Below, piece by piece: positions 17,320 to 26,392 of a DNA stretch of 64,000 nt (its first letter is position 1; each line of letters opens with the position of its first letter). The position numbers and the translations under genes were made by a program. The notes below the pieces were generated by a model. It had not been told where the DNA came from. It did not search any database and saw only the letters and a program-made list of their open reading frames with translations. The stretch is from Phycisphaera sp. (GTDB taxonomy: Bacteria; Planctomycetota; Phycisphaerae; Phycisphaerales; Phycisphaeraceae), in NCBI GenBank assembly GCA_016125215.1, contig WGMF01000006.1, positions 1 through 64,000 of the forward strand, given 5' to 3'.

Positions 17320-18894
17320 ATGTCACAGTCAAAACTATTCTTCGCGTCAATGCTCATGCTCGTCTGTTGCGCCGCATGCGTGGCAGCCAAACCCATCAAG
17401 GTGTTCGTCCTGGCGGGTGATGAGTGCGTCCTCCCGGAGGGCGTGGTGAGCGCCGCGGACAAGCCCGGGACTCTTGAGGAGGTGATGAAGCACGATCCCG
17501 CTTACGCATTCCTCAAGGATAAAGACGGCAACTGGACGACACGCAATGACGTGCTGCTCTACGACGCGCACCCGCTTTACAACAACACCGAGGCCCCGAG
17601 TCGGCCCCTGCCGGTCGTGACCCATGTGCAGGTTGGAGGTGAGGGCGGTCCACGCATGGACGTGTCCCTGATGCTCGGGCAGGTGCTGGGCGAAGCCATC
17701 GAAGAGCCTGTGTTGATCCTGCGATTTGCCACTCGTCACGACATCTGGTTTTTCCGTGGTTCACGCGACCTGGCTCACGACTACCGTCCGCCTTCGAGCG
17801 GTGGCGGCTCCGACCTCGACGGCAACTGGGACGTCATCCATTTCAACTTCGGTGTGTGGGACGCGTCCTACCGCGAAGGGGGCACCAAGTTTTATCGCGG
17901 CCGTCATACCACATCGGTGGAGGACTTTGAAAAGAATCTGCGCATCCTGGTGGCAAAAATGAAACAGACCGGTGCCACGCTCATCTGGGGCAACGTGACG
18001 CCTGTTTGGGACGGAACACCCGAGAAACCCAGCGGCGATGAGGACGCCTACAACGCCGTGGCCGCGAAAGTGATGAAAGAGAACGGTGTCATCATCGAAG
18101 ACCTCAATGCCGAGTCCCGCCGGCAAGGATTCCCCAAAACCAACAACGTGCACAGCGTGGGCAACCTCGCGCCGAAAGTGACCGAGACGATCCTTGAAGC
18201 CCTGGCCAATAGAAAGAAAAGCACAAAGCCCCTGCCGCGCGTCCTGCTGATCGGCGATTCCATCACCGGCAGCTATCAGGGCGGGGTGTTCAAGAACCTC
18301 GACGGCAAAGCGGCGGTCTTCAAGAACCCCGGCAACGCGGAAGATACCTGGAACGGGTTGGAACGCATCGACGAATGGCTCGACCTCAAGCGGTACCTGC
18401 TCAACGGTCAGGAGTACCTTGAACTGGTGGACAGCGTCCACAAGGCGATGGGCGAAGAACTGACACGCGTGTGCCCGGCGTACGCCGACCGGGGCGCGGA
18501 GTTGGCGGGCATGTTCTGGTTTCAGGGCATGCAGGACGGCGACTGGCCCTCCAAGGCGGAGTCTTATGAAGAGAACCTTGCCAATCTCATCCGCGACATC
18601 CGCAAAGAGTTCAATTCACCAGCCCTGCCCGTGGTCGTCGGTGCCCTTGCGGAAGCGGGCGGCAAGATGTCCCCGACCCGCCAGAAAGTCTTCGATGCCC
18701 AGATGGCCGTCGGCGATCCGTCGAAGTATCCCCAGTTCAAGGGCAACGTCATCAGCATCGACACCCGGCCCATGTGTTTTCCTCTCGACCAGTGCCCCGG
18801 CGGACGCGACCGCTTCAAGGGCAACGCCGAGTCTTACCTTGAAATCGGCCGGGCCATGGGCAAAGCCATGCTTGAGTTGATGGGCAAGCCTTGA
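17320..18894 (+). CDS. secreted SGNH / sialate-O-acetylesterase-type esterase with unusual block order
   Basis: A 524-residue protein with a signal peptide (about 1-22, ending CVAA). The N-terminus IKVFVLAGDE resembles the start of a SASA esterase but lacks the GQSN serine motif. The next stretch (WDVIHFNFGVWDASY, GATLIWGNVTPV, then ENGVIIEDLNAES and NNVHSVG) looks like the later blocks of an SGNH hydrolase. Only then comes the SGNH nucleophile block RVLLIGDSITGSYQGG. The end (GMFWFQGMQDGDWPSKAESY, ALPVVVGAL) looks like the second half of a SASA domain. It probably removes acetyl or other acyl groups from the glycan. It lies 110 bp after the PDZ/toroid gene on the same strand. Confidence 0.75.
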   Translation: MSQSKLFFASMLMLVCCAACVAAKPIKVFVLAGDECVLPEGVVSAADKPGTLEEVMKHDPAYAFLKDKDGNWTTRNDVLLYDAHPLYNNTEAPSRPLPVVTHVQVGGEGGPRMDVSLMLGQVLGEAIEEPVLILRFATRHDIWFFRGSRDLAHDYRPPSSGGGSDLDGNWDVIHFNFGVWDASYREGGTKFYRGRHTTSVEDFEKNLRILVAKMKQTGATLIWGNVTPVWDGTPEKPSGDEDAYNAVAAKVMKENGVIIEDLNAESRRQGFPKTNNVHSVGNLAPKVTETILEALANRKKSTKPLPRVLLIGDSITGSYQGGVFKNLDGKAAVFKNPGNAEDTWNGLERIDEWLDLKRYLLNGQEYLELVDSVHKAMGEELTRVCPAYADRGAELAGMFWFQGMQDGDWPSKAESYEENLANLIRDIRKEFNSPALPVVVGALAEAGGKMSPTRQKVFDAQMAVGDPSKYPQFKGNVISIDTRPMCFPLDQCPGGRDRFKGNAESYLEIGRAMGKAMLELMGKP

Positions 18895-19361
18895 CAGCTT
18901 CGCGCCATGTTTATCAATGAAAAACGAAATGGTGCAAAACAGAACCCCCCCCTCGGGCGATGGCGGCCACGCGGGTTCTTCCTGTCATGTCAAATACCCC
19001 GCACGTCTTGGAACTGGAGAATATGCAAACGCAATCGCACCGAATCCATGACGGGAAAACCGCGCTGCGAGTTGGCTGACATCCTCGGCACTTCCCAAGT
19101 TCAGCCGCTGTTCGGCCTGACCGGTCCGTGACCATTGAAGTCTCGCCACTTCATCGATGCCCAATCCGTTGAGTTGCAAACCCTTGTGATCTTCGCAGGC
19201 CCAGCGCGAATGCCCCGGGCCTTGTCCGTCCGAGGACGCACCGAGGCGGAGGCGCGATCCTGTGATCGACTACAATGATGTTCTACCGCTCGAACCGATG
19301 CCCGTGCCCGGCGGGAACTTCCGTCGGCCATACCGGTCTAATACTCCCACAGGAGATCGCG
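18895..19361 (+). other. 467-bp intergenic stretch with one promoter-like hexamer
   Basis: No convincing gene, RNA or repeat is seen on either strand. A TACAAT at 19268-19273 inside GACTACAATGATG could be the -10 of the protease gene that starts at 19362. The short frames here have no ribosome sites or protein-like composition. Confidence 0.4.
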
Positions 19362-20420
19362 ATGCGTTCAAGACTCATCATCGGCAAGCTGTGTGTCGCA
19401 CTGACGGGTCTGACCTTCTGCACCCTGAGCCTCTCGGCCCGAGCGCAGGACGCCGGCGTGGCGATCGAGCCTGACCGCGTGTCGATGAGCGATGAACGGT
19501 TGATCACGCAGGCCCTGCGACTCAAAGAACAAGACAAGCTCATGAGCATCGAGCGGGTCGTGGCCGCGATCAAATCCCCCACCGCCCGGAAGCTGGCGCT
19601 GCCCAGGCCGGCCACCGAACCGATGCCGCCGCGAGAGATCGCAAAGCTTGCGAAGAAAGCGGTGCTGCGTATCGGGTGGTTCTACCTCTGCCACCGTTGT
19701 AACCACTGGCACGTGAACGCGGCGGACGGTTACGCGATCACCGCCGACGGCGCCGCGGTGACGTGCCACCACTGTGTCGTCCCGGACAGCAAAGCGATGC
19801 GCGAGGGTTATCTCATTGCCATCGACTCCGATCAACAGGTGTTGCCCGTCACCGCGATCCTCGGCACGGACGAGGCGATGGACGCGGCGATCATCAGCGT
19901 GGACAGCAACGGCCTGACCCCGCTGGCGCTCAACGACCGCGTGGCGCCGGGCGACGAGGTCTATCTCTACAGCGATCCCATGCGGGTGTCGGGCTACTTC
20001 TCCAACGGCATCGTCAACCGTTTCTTCTGGAAGACGGCCGGCGAGCACAGCGACCCGGTCACACTCGAAGGCGCACGGGACTACCGCGTCCACGTGAGCA
20101 CCGACTGGGCGCCGGGCTCCAGCGGCGCGCCGGTGCTCGACGCCTGCGGAAACGTGATCGGCCACGTCGCGGTGATTTCGTCCTTGCAGGGCAAGCCACG
20201 CACGATCGCCGGCCGATTGACCCCGGGAAAGAAAGACAACGCCCGGGACGACAAGCCCGATACCGACGGACAGGGCCACGACGAAGAGGCCCCGCCCACA
20301 CCGATCAACATGCGCATGCCCGGCCCGACGATGATTACGTTGCACGAAGCGGTGCCTGCGCGTGCGGTGCGATTGCTTGCCGAGTCGCTTGACTCGCAAG
20401 CCCAGAGCGATGATAAGTAG
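19362..20420 (+). CDS. secreted trypsin-like serine protease with CxxC motifs
   Basis: A 352-residue protein with a signal peptide (about 1-28, ending ARAQ). CAGGAGA precedes ATG 19362. The catalytic triad can be proposed as His in AVTCHHCV, Asp in DEAMDAAII and Ser in APGSSGAPVL, a normal S1/trypsin-like spacing. Two nearby CxxC motifs, LCHRCNHWHV and TCHHC, flank the catalytic His and might bind zinc or form disulfides. The C-terminus is Pro/Asp-rich with no further domain. Substrate and partners are unknown; it stands between the esterase and a small membrane protein gene. Confidence 0.78.
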   Translation: MRSRLIIGKLCVALTGLTFCTLSLSARAQDAGVAIEPDRVSMSDERLITQALRLKEQDKLMSIERVVAAIKSPTARKLALPRPATEPMPPREIAKLAKKAVLRIGWFYLCHRCNHWHVNAADGYAITADGAAVTCHHCVVPDSKAMREGYLIAIDSDQQVLPVTAILGTDEAMDAAIISVDSNGLTPLALNDRVAPGDEVYLYSDPMRVSGYFSNGIVNRFFWKTAGEHSDPVTLEGARDYRVHVSTDWAPGSSGAPVLDACGNVIGHVAVISSLQGKPRTIAGRLTPGKKDNARDDKPDTDGQGHDEEAPPTPINMRMPGPTMITLHEAVPARAVRLLAESLDSQAQSDDK

Positions 20421-20503
20421 GTTGATCGCATCCAACCCTCTCATCCGCGGTACGGCCCTTTGCCTGTCGTGAAACATCCCGCACATCGAACGGCAGGTGC
20501 CCC

Positions 20504-21019
20504 ATGCTTATGACACCCACACTCCAGACCGTGCCGATCAGTGCCCAAGGTGGACACGACGGGGCGGGGATCGTGATGGCTGCGGTGGCGTTTGCTTTGT
20601 TCTCCGTGTTGACCGTGATCTGTTTCAAGATCGCATCGAACCCGAAGGCTCACCGTGACCGGATGGGGCGGTGGTCGGGCGTGGACTATGACGCGATCAC
20701 CGTGGACGTGACGCGACGCAACCGACTGGAAGGCATCAACGCCACGGTGGCCGGCGTCGTGAGCCTGGTGATGGCCGGCCTGTTCGGGGTGTTGCTGGTG
20801 ACGCTCGTGGTTTCTTACAAGACGCCCGCCCAGCGCGAGGCGGAACGGGTTGAGCAGCAGCGTGTCGAGGTGCATCTCCAGAGGGAGATCGATGACGAGA
20901 TGCGCAGGCGTGACGAACAGATGATGCGGGATATCTTCGGGCCCGGGGGTGGCCCGGTCGGTCAACCCAAAACACAAATCAACGCCGACGGGACGACCGA
21001 CTCGACACACAGTCATTAA
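20504..21019 (+). CDS. hypothetical two-helix membrane protein
   Basis: A 171-residue protein with two transmembrane segments (about 24-43, VMAAVAFALFSVLTVICF, and about 82-104, VAGVVSLVMAGLFGVLLV) and a charged C-terminal helix rich in Glu, Arg and Gln (about 110-145) that may form a coiled coil. Its 3' end overlaps the 3' end of the convergent sulfatase gene by 41 bases. ATG 20504 and ATG 20510 are both possible. No family is recognised. Confidence 0.6.
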   Translation: MLMTPTLQTVPISAQGGHDGAGIVMAAVAFALFSVLTVICFKIASNPKAHRDRMGRWSGVDYDAITVDVTRRNRLEGINATVAGVVSLVMAGLFGVLLVTLVVSYKTPAQREAERVEQQRVEVHLQREIDDEMRRRDEQMMRDIFGPGGGPVGQPKTQINADGTTDSTHSH

Positions 21020-22457
21020 GTCGTTTGCGTAACCGTTCGACCACATCGGGCCTCTGGTCCCAGAGGTTGACCCGTTCAGCGGGATCGTCTGTGAGGTTGT
21101 AGAGCTGCCCCGGTGATCCGGTCACGGGCATCGTGTCGCGTGGCGGGGGCCAGCCGCCGGAGCCTTGGGTGTCGAAGATACATTTCCAATCGCCGCTGCG
21201 CATCGAGAAGACGCCAAAGCATGAGTGATGGATCAGGTCCTGGCGGATGGGTTTTTCGAGGGGATCGCCCAGCAGAGCGGGGAGCAGGTCGGCGCTGTCT
21301 TCCGCGCTGCCCGGGGGCAAGGGGGTCGCGGTGATGGCGGCGCACGTGGCCATGAAATCGTTCAAGCCGACGAGCTGGTCACACGTCGAACCGGGTGCGA
21401 TGTGACCGGGCCAGCGGGCCACAAGGGGTTCACGGTGCCCCCCTTCCCAGATGTGTGCTTTGTAACCGCGCCAGTCGCCGCAGGACTTGTGGCCGTGCGT
21501 GTTGTAGAGCGCGTCGACTGTTTGATCCGAGGGCTTGCCTTGCTTTCTGTCACCCGGCAGGGCGCCGTTGTCGCTGGTCACCATGATGAGCGTGTTGTCC
21601 GCCTGCCCCGTTCGGTCGAGGGCCTGCATGACCTGCCCCACCACCCAGTCGACAAGCCAGACCATATCGCCGCGCGGGCCGGCCCGGCTCTTGCCCCGTG
21701 CAAACTCCGGCACGACCTCGGGCAGGCAAGGCTCATGCGGTGAAGTCGTTGCGAGATAGAGAAAAAACGGCGCATCGCTCTTTGCAGATTGTTCGATGTA
21801 TTCGACCGCCTTGCTTGCAAACGTCGGGTCGGGCGCTTTGTCGTCCCATGAGGGCGAGGTCATGCCCGGCCGACCCGTGTACCAGAACTTGTCACGGTAG
21901 ACGCTGGGTGGATCGATGAAGCGGTCGTTCTCGATAAACCCGTAGGGCGGCTGCGCGGTGGAGCAACCGGATGTGCCAAAGAAATAGTCGAACCCCAAAT
22001 CCAACGGTCCACCGGTGAGGGGTGCGGTGAAGTCGATGTTGTGCTCTTCTTCTTTTGTGGCGTTCTTCCACGGCAAAGGTCTGTCGAAGTCGACCGACGT
22101 GCCCGGCCTGGTGGCATAACCCAGCCCGAGGTGCCACTTGCCGATGCAGGCTGTGTTGTAGCCGACGGACTTGAGCATGGAAGCGACGGTGGGTCGATCA
22201 GGCTCGATGAGCGGCGGCTCGTAGCCATAGAGCACGCCGTGCTTCAGGGGTGAACGCCAGCAATAACGCCCGGTGAGGATTGCATAACGCGACGGCGTGC
22301 ACACCGCCGAGGGCGAATGTGCATCAGTGAAACGCATCCCCGCTTGGGCCAGTGCGTCGATGTTAGGCGTGGGGATTCTGGATTGCGGGTTGTTGCTCCC
22401 GACATCGCCATAGCCCATGTCGTCAGCGAGGATGAAGATGATGTTGGGCTTTGGCAT
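20979..22457 (-). CDS. sulfatase (formylglycine type), no signal peptide
   Basis: A 492-residue arylsulfatase-like protein. ATG 22457 is chosen because KPNIIFILADDMGYGD must be near the N-terminus; no Shine-Dalgarno is visible. CTPSR (Cys53) is the formylglycine motif; GKWHLG, SDNGALPGD and a WEGGHREP block complete the active-site signature. There is no signal peptide, in contrast to the other two sulfatases here, so it may act in the cytoplasm or be exported another way. It is divergent from the CAP-like gene (22616) and convergent with the small membrane protein gene. It may desulfate oligosaccharides after uptake. Confidence 0.9.
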   Translation of the reverse strand: MPKPNIIFILADDMGYGDVGSNNPQSRIPTPNIDALAQAGMRFTDAHSPSAVCTPSRYAILTGRYCWRSPLKHGVLYGYEPPLIEPDRPTVASMLKSVGYNTACIGKWHLGLGYATRPGTSVDFDRPLPWKNATKEEEHNIDFTAPLTGGPLDLGFDYFFGTSGCSTAQPPYGFIENDRFIDPPSVYRDKFWYTGRPGMTSPSWDDKAPDPTFASKAVEYIEQSAKSDAPFFLYLATTSPHEPCLPEVVPEFARGKSRAGPRGDMVWLVDWVVGQVMQALDRTGQADNTLIMVTSDNGALPGDRKQGKPSDQTVDALYNTHGHKSCGDWRGYKAHIWEGGHREPLVARWPGHIAPGSTCDQLVGLNDFMATCAAITATPLPPGSAEDSADLLPALLGDPLEKPIRQDLIHHSCFGVFSMRSGDWKCIFDTQGSGGWPPPRDTMPVTGSPGQLYNLTDDPAERVNLWDQRPDVVERLRKRLNDCVSSRSSRRR

Positions 22458-22615
22458 ACAGACCACTTTATCACAGCAAGCATCAAGTAAACTATTGTTC
22501 CACGGGTTCTCGATTCTGGCACCGACGCGTTGACCCAGCGATGAGTGCCGCCCGGTTACAGATCGCACGACCCGCCGAGGTGTGCATCCGTGCCTGACCG
22601 CAAGGTGATGTGAAG

Positions 22616-24328
22616 ATGCGACCGATCAAGATCAAACCCCAATCGCTTCTATGGATCGCTTGGTGCGGCGTCGTTGTGCTCCATTCGCTGTCGGCCCTTG
22701 CGGGATCGGATGACCGGGACAGCGCCAAGTCTCTTGCTGCTCAATTCATCTCGGCCGGTGACGCGGACGCACGCAAAGCGGTGTTCGATCAGATCATCTC
22801 CAGCAACGATCAACCGACCCTCCGCGCGGTCGGCAGAGACATCGAAGGCAAGCTGACCAAACTCGAAAAAGTCTACAGCGACATGCTCGGGCCAAGAGTC
22901 CACGATGCCTACCTCAAACGGCTGGGCACGCTCACCGACGAACAGGTCCGGCTGGTCGTGGCCACGCGACGGTTGTGGAAGAGCTACCTGCTCAACGGCG
23001 GGGACATCAAGACCTTCCGCGAGGATTACTTCAAGCCGATCTGGGAGATGCGAGACGTGCTTCTGCCGAAGATCGAAGAGATCGAAGACACCCGCCTGCA
23101 GTCGCTGCGCAGCGGGTTGATGGAGTTCGGGCAATATCAGACTGAGTGTTACACCGCGCTGGCAATCAACGCCGACCCTACCGTGGGCAGGCAATCGCCG
23201 ACGGGCATTGCCTACCCCCCGCTCGACCAGCCACCGACGTTTGTCGATCGGCTGCATCACCTTGAAAGGACGCTGGTGCTGGGCTACTCGGTCGCCCCGG
23301 AGGGTGCCCGTCGGGTGCTTTTACTCAACAACGAAGCGTCGCGCGAGATCGACGTGCAGGAGGCCGAGTTCGTCATGTTCTGCAACGAGGCGCGGATGCT
23401 GGCCGGCACGGTGGCGTGGTGCGCCGACCCGCTGGGCTGTGCCGTCGAACGCGACCACTCGCAGGATCGGCTGGACGGCAACGCCTCGGGCCACATGTCC
23501 AACCTGCCGGGGAAGCACGGCTTTACCGACCGCAATCGGCGGATGGGCGCGCCGTTCTTCAACAGCGAGGGCGCCGGCGGAGGCCGGGACGGACGAGACT
23601 ACGCCAACGCCCTGAGTTACGGCGGCGGCCACACCGGACCGCTCTACTCGCTCAAGCGCAACTGTGTCGGCGTCGGTCGGCGTAAGGGCGTCTACACAAG
23701 TCAATACCGTTTCGACAAGTCGCTCGTCCACCCCTGCCAGGCCACGAGCGATGAGCTGTGGATGCCGCCGGGCCTGGATGTGCGAGACATCGGCAGCGCC
23801 GGGATGAAGCGGGTCTACCAGGCCATGAAGGCCGGCCAATTCGGCGCAGCGAAGAAGGCGCTCGAACAAGCCGACCCGGGCGATGGGATCGATGGCGTGT
23901 TCAAAAAGTTTTTCCTGTCGGCGATCGATGCCGAGGTCCAGTGGACATTCCAATCCATCACTGAGATCGAAAAGACCGGCGACCTCTACGCCGCGGCCAC
24001 GCGACTGGCCGACGCACGCAACCGCCTGGGGGGCATCGAAGACGCAAGCGACAAACTCGGTGAAACGCTCACACGCTTCAAGAGCGATGAAAACCGCGCG
24101 ACGATCTCGGCGGGCGAACAGTTCTACCGCGTCATCAACAGCGGTCGAACCGGCGACGCGCAGCTCCAACTGCTCGGACAGTATTACCAACGCTACAAAG
24201 AAACCGACTACGGCCGGGCGATCAAAGCACTGATCGATGACAAGGATGGCAAGACGTTGTGGTCCGATTTCTTCGTAGCCAAGAACCCACGTGCCACGGG
24301 ATACGACTACCCACCGAAGACCCCGTAG
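22616..24328 (+). CDS. secreted protein with a CAP-like domain
   Basis: A 570-residue protein with a signal peptide (about 1-26, ending SALA). ATG 22616 is preferred over GTG 22610 because AAGGTG lies 8 bases before it. The first 200 residues are helical and charged. At about 235-340 there is a CAP/SCP-like pattern: FCNEARMLAGTVAW, RDHSQDRLDG, GHMSNLPGKHGF, RRMGAPFFNSEGAGGG. The C-terminal third is helical and TPR-like in character (AMKAGQFGAAKKALEQAD). CAP domains occur in secreted proteins with varied roles; the classical His-Glu tetrad is only partly evident. Function unknown; it lies inside the glycan-degradation cluster, divergent from a sulfatase. Confidence 0.55.
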   Translation: MRPIKIKPQSLLWIAWCGVVVLHSLSALAGSDDRDSAKSLAAQFISAGDADARKAVFDQIISSNDQPTLRAVGRDIEGKLTKLEKVYSDMLGPRVHDAYLKRLGTLTDEQVRLVVATRRLWKSYLLNGGDIKTFREDYFKPIWEMRDVLLPKIEEIEDTRLQSLRSGLMEFGQYQTECYTALAINADPTVGRQSPTGIAYPPLDQPPTFVDRLHHLERTLVLGYSVAPEGARRVLLLNNEASREIDVQEAEFVMFCNEARMLAGTVAWCADPLGCAVERDHSQDRLDGNASGHMSNLPGKHGFTDRNRRMGAPFFNSEGAGGGRDGRDYANALSYGGGHTGPLYSLKRNCVGVGRRKGVYTSQYRFDKSLVHPCQATSDELWMPPGLDVRDIGSAGMKRVYQAMKAGQFGAAKKALEQADPGDGIDGVFKKFFLSAIDAEVQWTFQSITEIEKTGDLYAAATRLADARNRLGGIEDASDKLGETLTRFKSDENRATISAGEQFYRVINSGRTGDAQLQLLGQYYQRYKETDYGRAIKALIDDKDGKTLWSDFFVAKNPRATGYDYPPKTP

Positions 24329-24520
24329 TGTGTGTGAGCTTGCACGCCTAGTCACGCGGGATAAATCGCACCGCGTGCGTGAAGGCCAACCCATTGAAAC
24401 TGGATAATCACGAAATATGTCGACCACTTAAGCGTTTAGCCATGACAACGGCCCATTGTTTGGATCTTAAGTATGGATATTGATCTGTCCCTCTCTATTT
24501 CTCACCCCAAAGGATTTGAG

Positions 24521-26332
24521 ATGACCCGTCAAAATGGTATCACGGTACTGATCGTTCTCACAGTGAGCTTTTATGCCTCCCTTCCCACGCAAGCGGCGCT
24601 GCGGGTGAATCGCATCTTTTCAAGCAACATGGTGATCCAGCGGGACAAGCCGATCGTGGTCTGGGGCTGGATGGACGAGGGTAAGGAAGTGACCGTGACA
24701 TTCGGCGATGAACAGAAGCACGCCACCGCCGGGGGCAAGGAGGGGGCGTGGGAGGTCGCATTCGATGCCAAGCCGGCCGATGCCACGCCGCACACGCTCA
24801 CCGTCACCAGCGGCGAAGAAAAGCTCGTGATGGAGAACATCGTGATCGGAGACATCTGGGTGATGTGGGGTCAGAGCAACATGGCATTCGGTCTGGGAAA
24901 AACGCTCGAGGCCGACATGGAGATGGCTCAGGCAGACCTGCCCCTGCTGCGCGGGATCGACATCTCGCCGAGTGAATCGCAAACGGAACGTGACGACCTC
25001 AGAGAGGGCGCGGTGGGTCAGTGGCAGGTGAGCAGCCCCCAGACAGCCGGGGGTTACTCGGCCATCGGTTATGCTTTTGCCTCGCGTGTGCAGCGAGCCA
25101 CGGGTATCCCGATTGGGATGATCAACAATGCGCGCGGCGGCGCATCCATTGAATCGCTCGTGCCCAAACACATGTTCGACAACGACCCCGTCGCCGCAAA
25201 ATACAAGGCCTACATCGAACAGCGCATCGCCGATTGGGACGAAACGGCCTGGGCCGAGGGGGCGTGGAAGAATGCGATTGCAAGGGCCAAGTCAAGAAAC
25301 ATACCCGAGGACAAGTGGCCGAAGAAAGAAGACATCAAGCCCCGCTCTTGGGACATCCCCGGCGAAAGCCCCAGCGACATGGCCAGTTGCTACAACGGCA
25401 TGTTCGCGCCGTTCAAGAAACTCAACATCAAGGGCGTGCTCTTCCATCAGGGTTACAACAACGCGATCGGCAGTAACTGCAGGCCCAAACGCTACCGCAT
25501 CCTGATGAAGCTCATGGTCGAGGGCATCCGCAAAGACTTCCGTGACCCGGACCTTGCGTTTGGCGTGATCGGCCTGTGTGCCGGGGGCATCTCGCAGACC
25601 CAAGAGAACTTCGAGGTCTGGTCCAACTCGACACAGGGTTACATCCGTGAAGCGCAGCGGCTCGGACTGGCCGACGTGGGCGATCCGGATCACACCGGCT
25701 ACATCCCGCCCGACGACATTCAGATCCCCGGTCTGCACCCGGCAAAGAAACAGGCGCACGGCGAAAGGGCTGCACGCTGGGCGCTGCAGAAAATCTACGG
25801 TCAAAAAATCAAGTGGGATTCGGCTGACCTTGTCTCCTCCGACCGCGAAGGGGACACCCTCGTCCTGACTTTCAACAAAAAAGTCATGCCAGACGACATG
25901 TCGACGATCCCCGAGGGTTTCTCAATCGCCGGTGCGGACGGCAAGTATTACAAGGCTTACGCCCGCTACCCGCTGGTCAATGACGTGGGCATCTGGAACA
26001 CCGCCAACAAGAGCTACGACGCCACGAAGGTGATCGTCTGGAGCCCGCTGGTGCCCGACCCCGTCGCGGTCCGATACAGTTGGTCCGCCAGCCCGTTGGG
26101 CAACCTGAGGGTGAACGGCCAACCATGGTCGCCGCTGCACAACTTCCGCACGGACAGTTGGGACTTCCCCGAGAGCGACGACCCGCCCGAGAGCCTCTTC
26201 ACCCGTGAGATGGGCAAGGCACAGGCTGAAGACGCACAAGCACGCAATGAATTTCGCCGAACCGAGGAGGCAAAGCTCGCTGTGGATATCCTCAAACGGA
26301 TTCAGATTCTGGGCAAGCCCGCCACCGAATAA
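24521..26332 (+). CDS. secreted sialate O-acetylesterase-like esterase
   Basis: A 603-residue protein. ATG 24521 is preceded by AAAGGA and starts a signal peptide (about 1-25, ending TQA). The N-terminal beta domain has FSSNMVIQRDKPIVVWGW, typical of this family. The SGNH-like core has WVMWGQSNMAFG with the nucleophile Ser, and GMINNARGGASIES. The usual WYQGE motif appears as FHQGYNNA. The substrate is probably an acetylated sugar in the glycan, since a sialic acid is unlikely in this setting. The C-terminus has an extra beta domain and a charged tail. It is convergent with the sulfatase/GH29 pair. Confidence 0.85.
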   Translation: MTRQNGITVLIVLTVSFYASLPTQAALRVNRIFSSNMVIQRDKPIVVWGWMDEGKEVTVTFGDEQKHATAGGKEGAWEVAFDAKPADATPHTLTVTSGEEKLVMENIVIGDIWVMWGQSNMAFGLGKTLEADMEMAQADLPLLRGIDISPSESQTERDDLREGAVGQWQVSSPQTAGGYSAIGYAFASRVQRATGIPIGMINNARGGASIESLVPKHMFDNDPVAAKYKAYIEQRIADWDETAWAEGAWKNAIARAKSRNIPEDKWPKKEDIKPRSWDIPGESPSDMASCYNGMFAPFKKLNIKGVLFHQGYNNAIGSNCRPKRYRILMKLMVEGIRKDFRDPDLAFGVIGLCAGGISQTQENFEVWSNSTQGYIREAQRLGLADVGDPDHTGYIPPDDIQIPGLHPAKKQAHGERAARWALQKIYGQKIKWDSADLVSSDREGDTLVLTFNKKVMPDDMSTIPEGFSIAGADGKYYKAYARYPLVNDVGIWNTANKSYDATKVIVWSPLVPDPVAVRYSWSASPLGNLRVNGQPWSPLHNFRTDSWDFPESDDPPESLFTREMGKAQAEDAQARNEFRRTEEAKLAVDILKRIQILGKPATE

Positions 26333-26392
26333 AGATCAAAGAACAGGGGATGAACCCAACCCATCCTAACCTGCGAACAGCCGTCGTACAGG

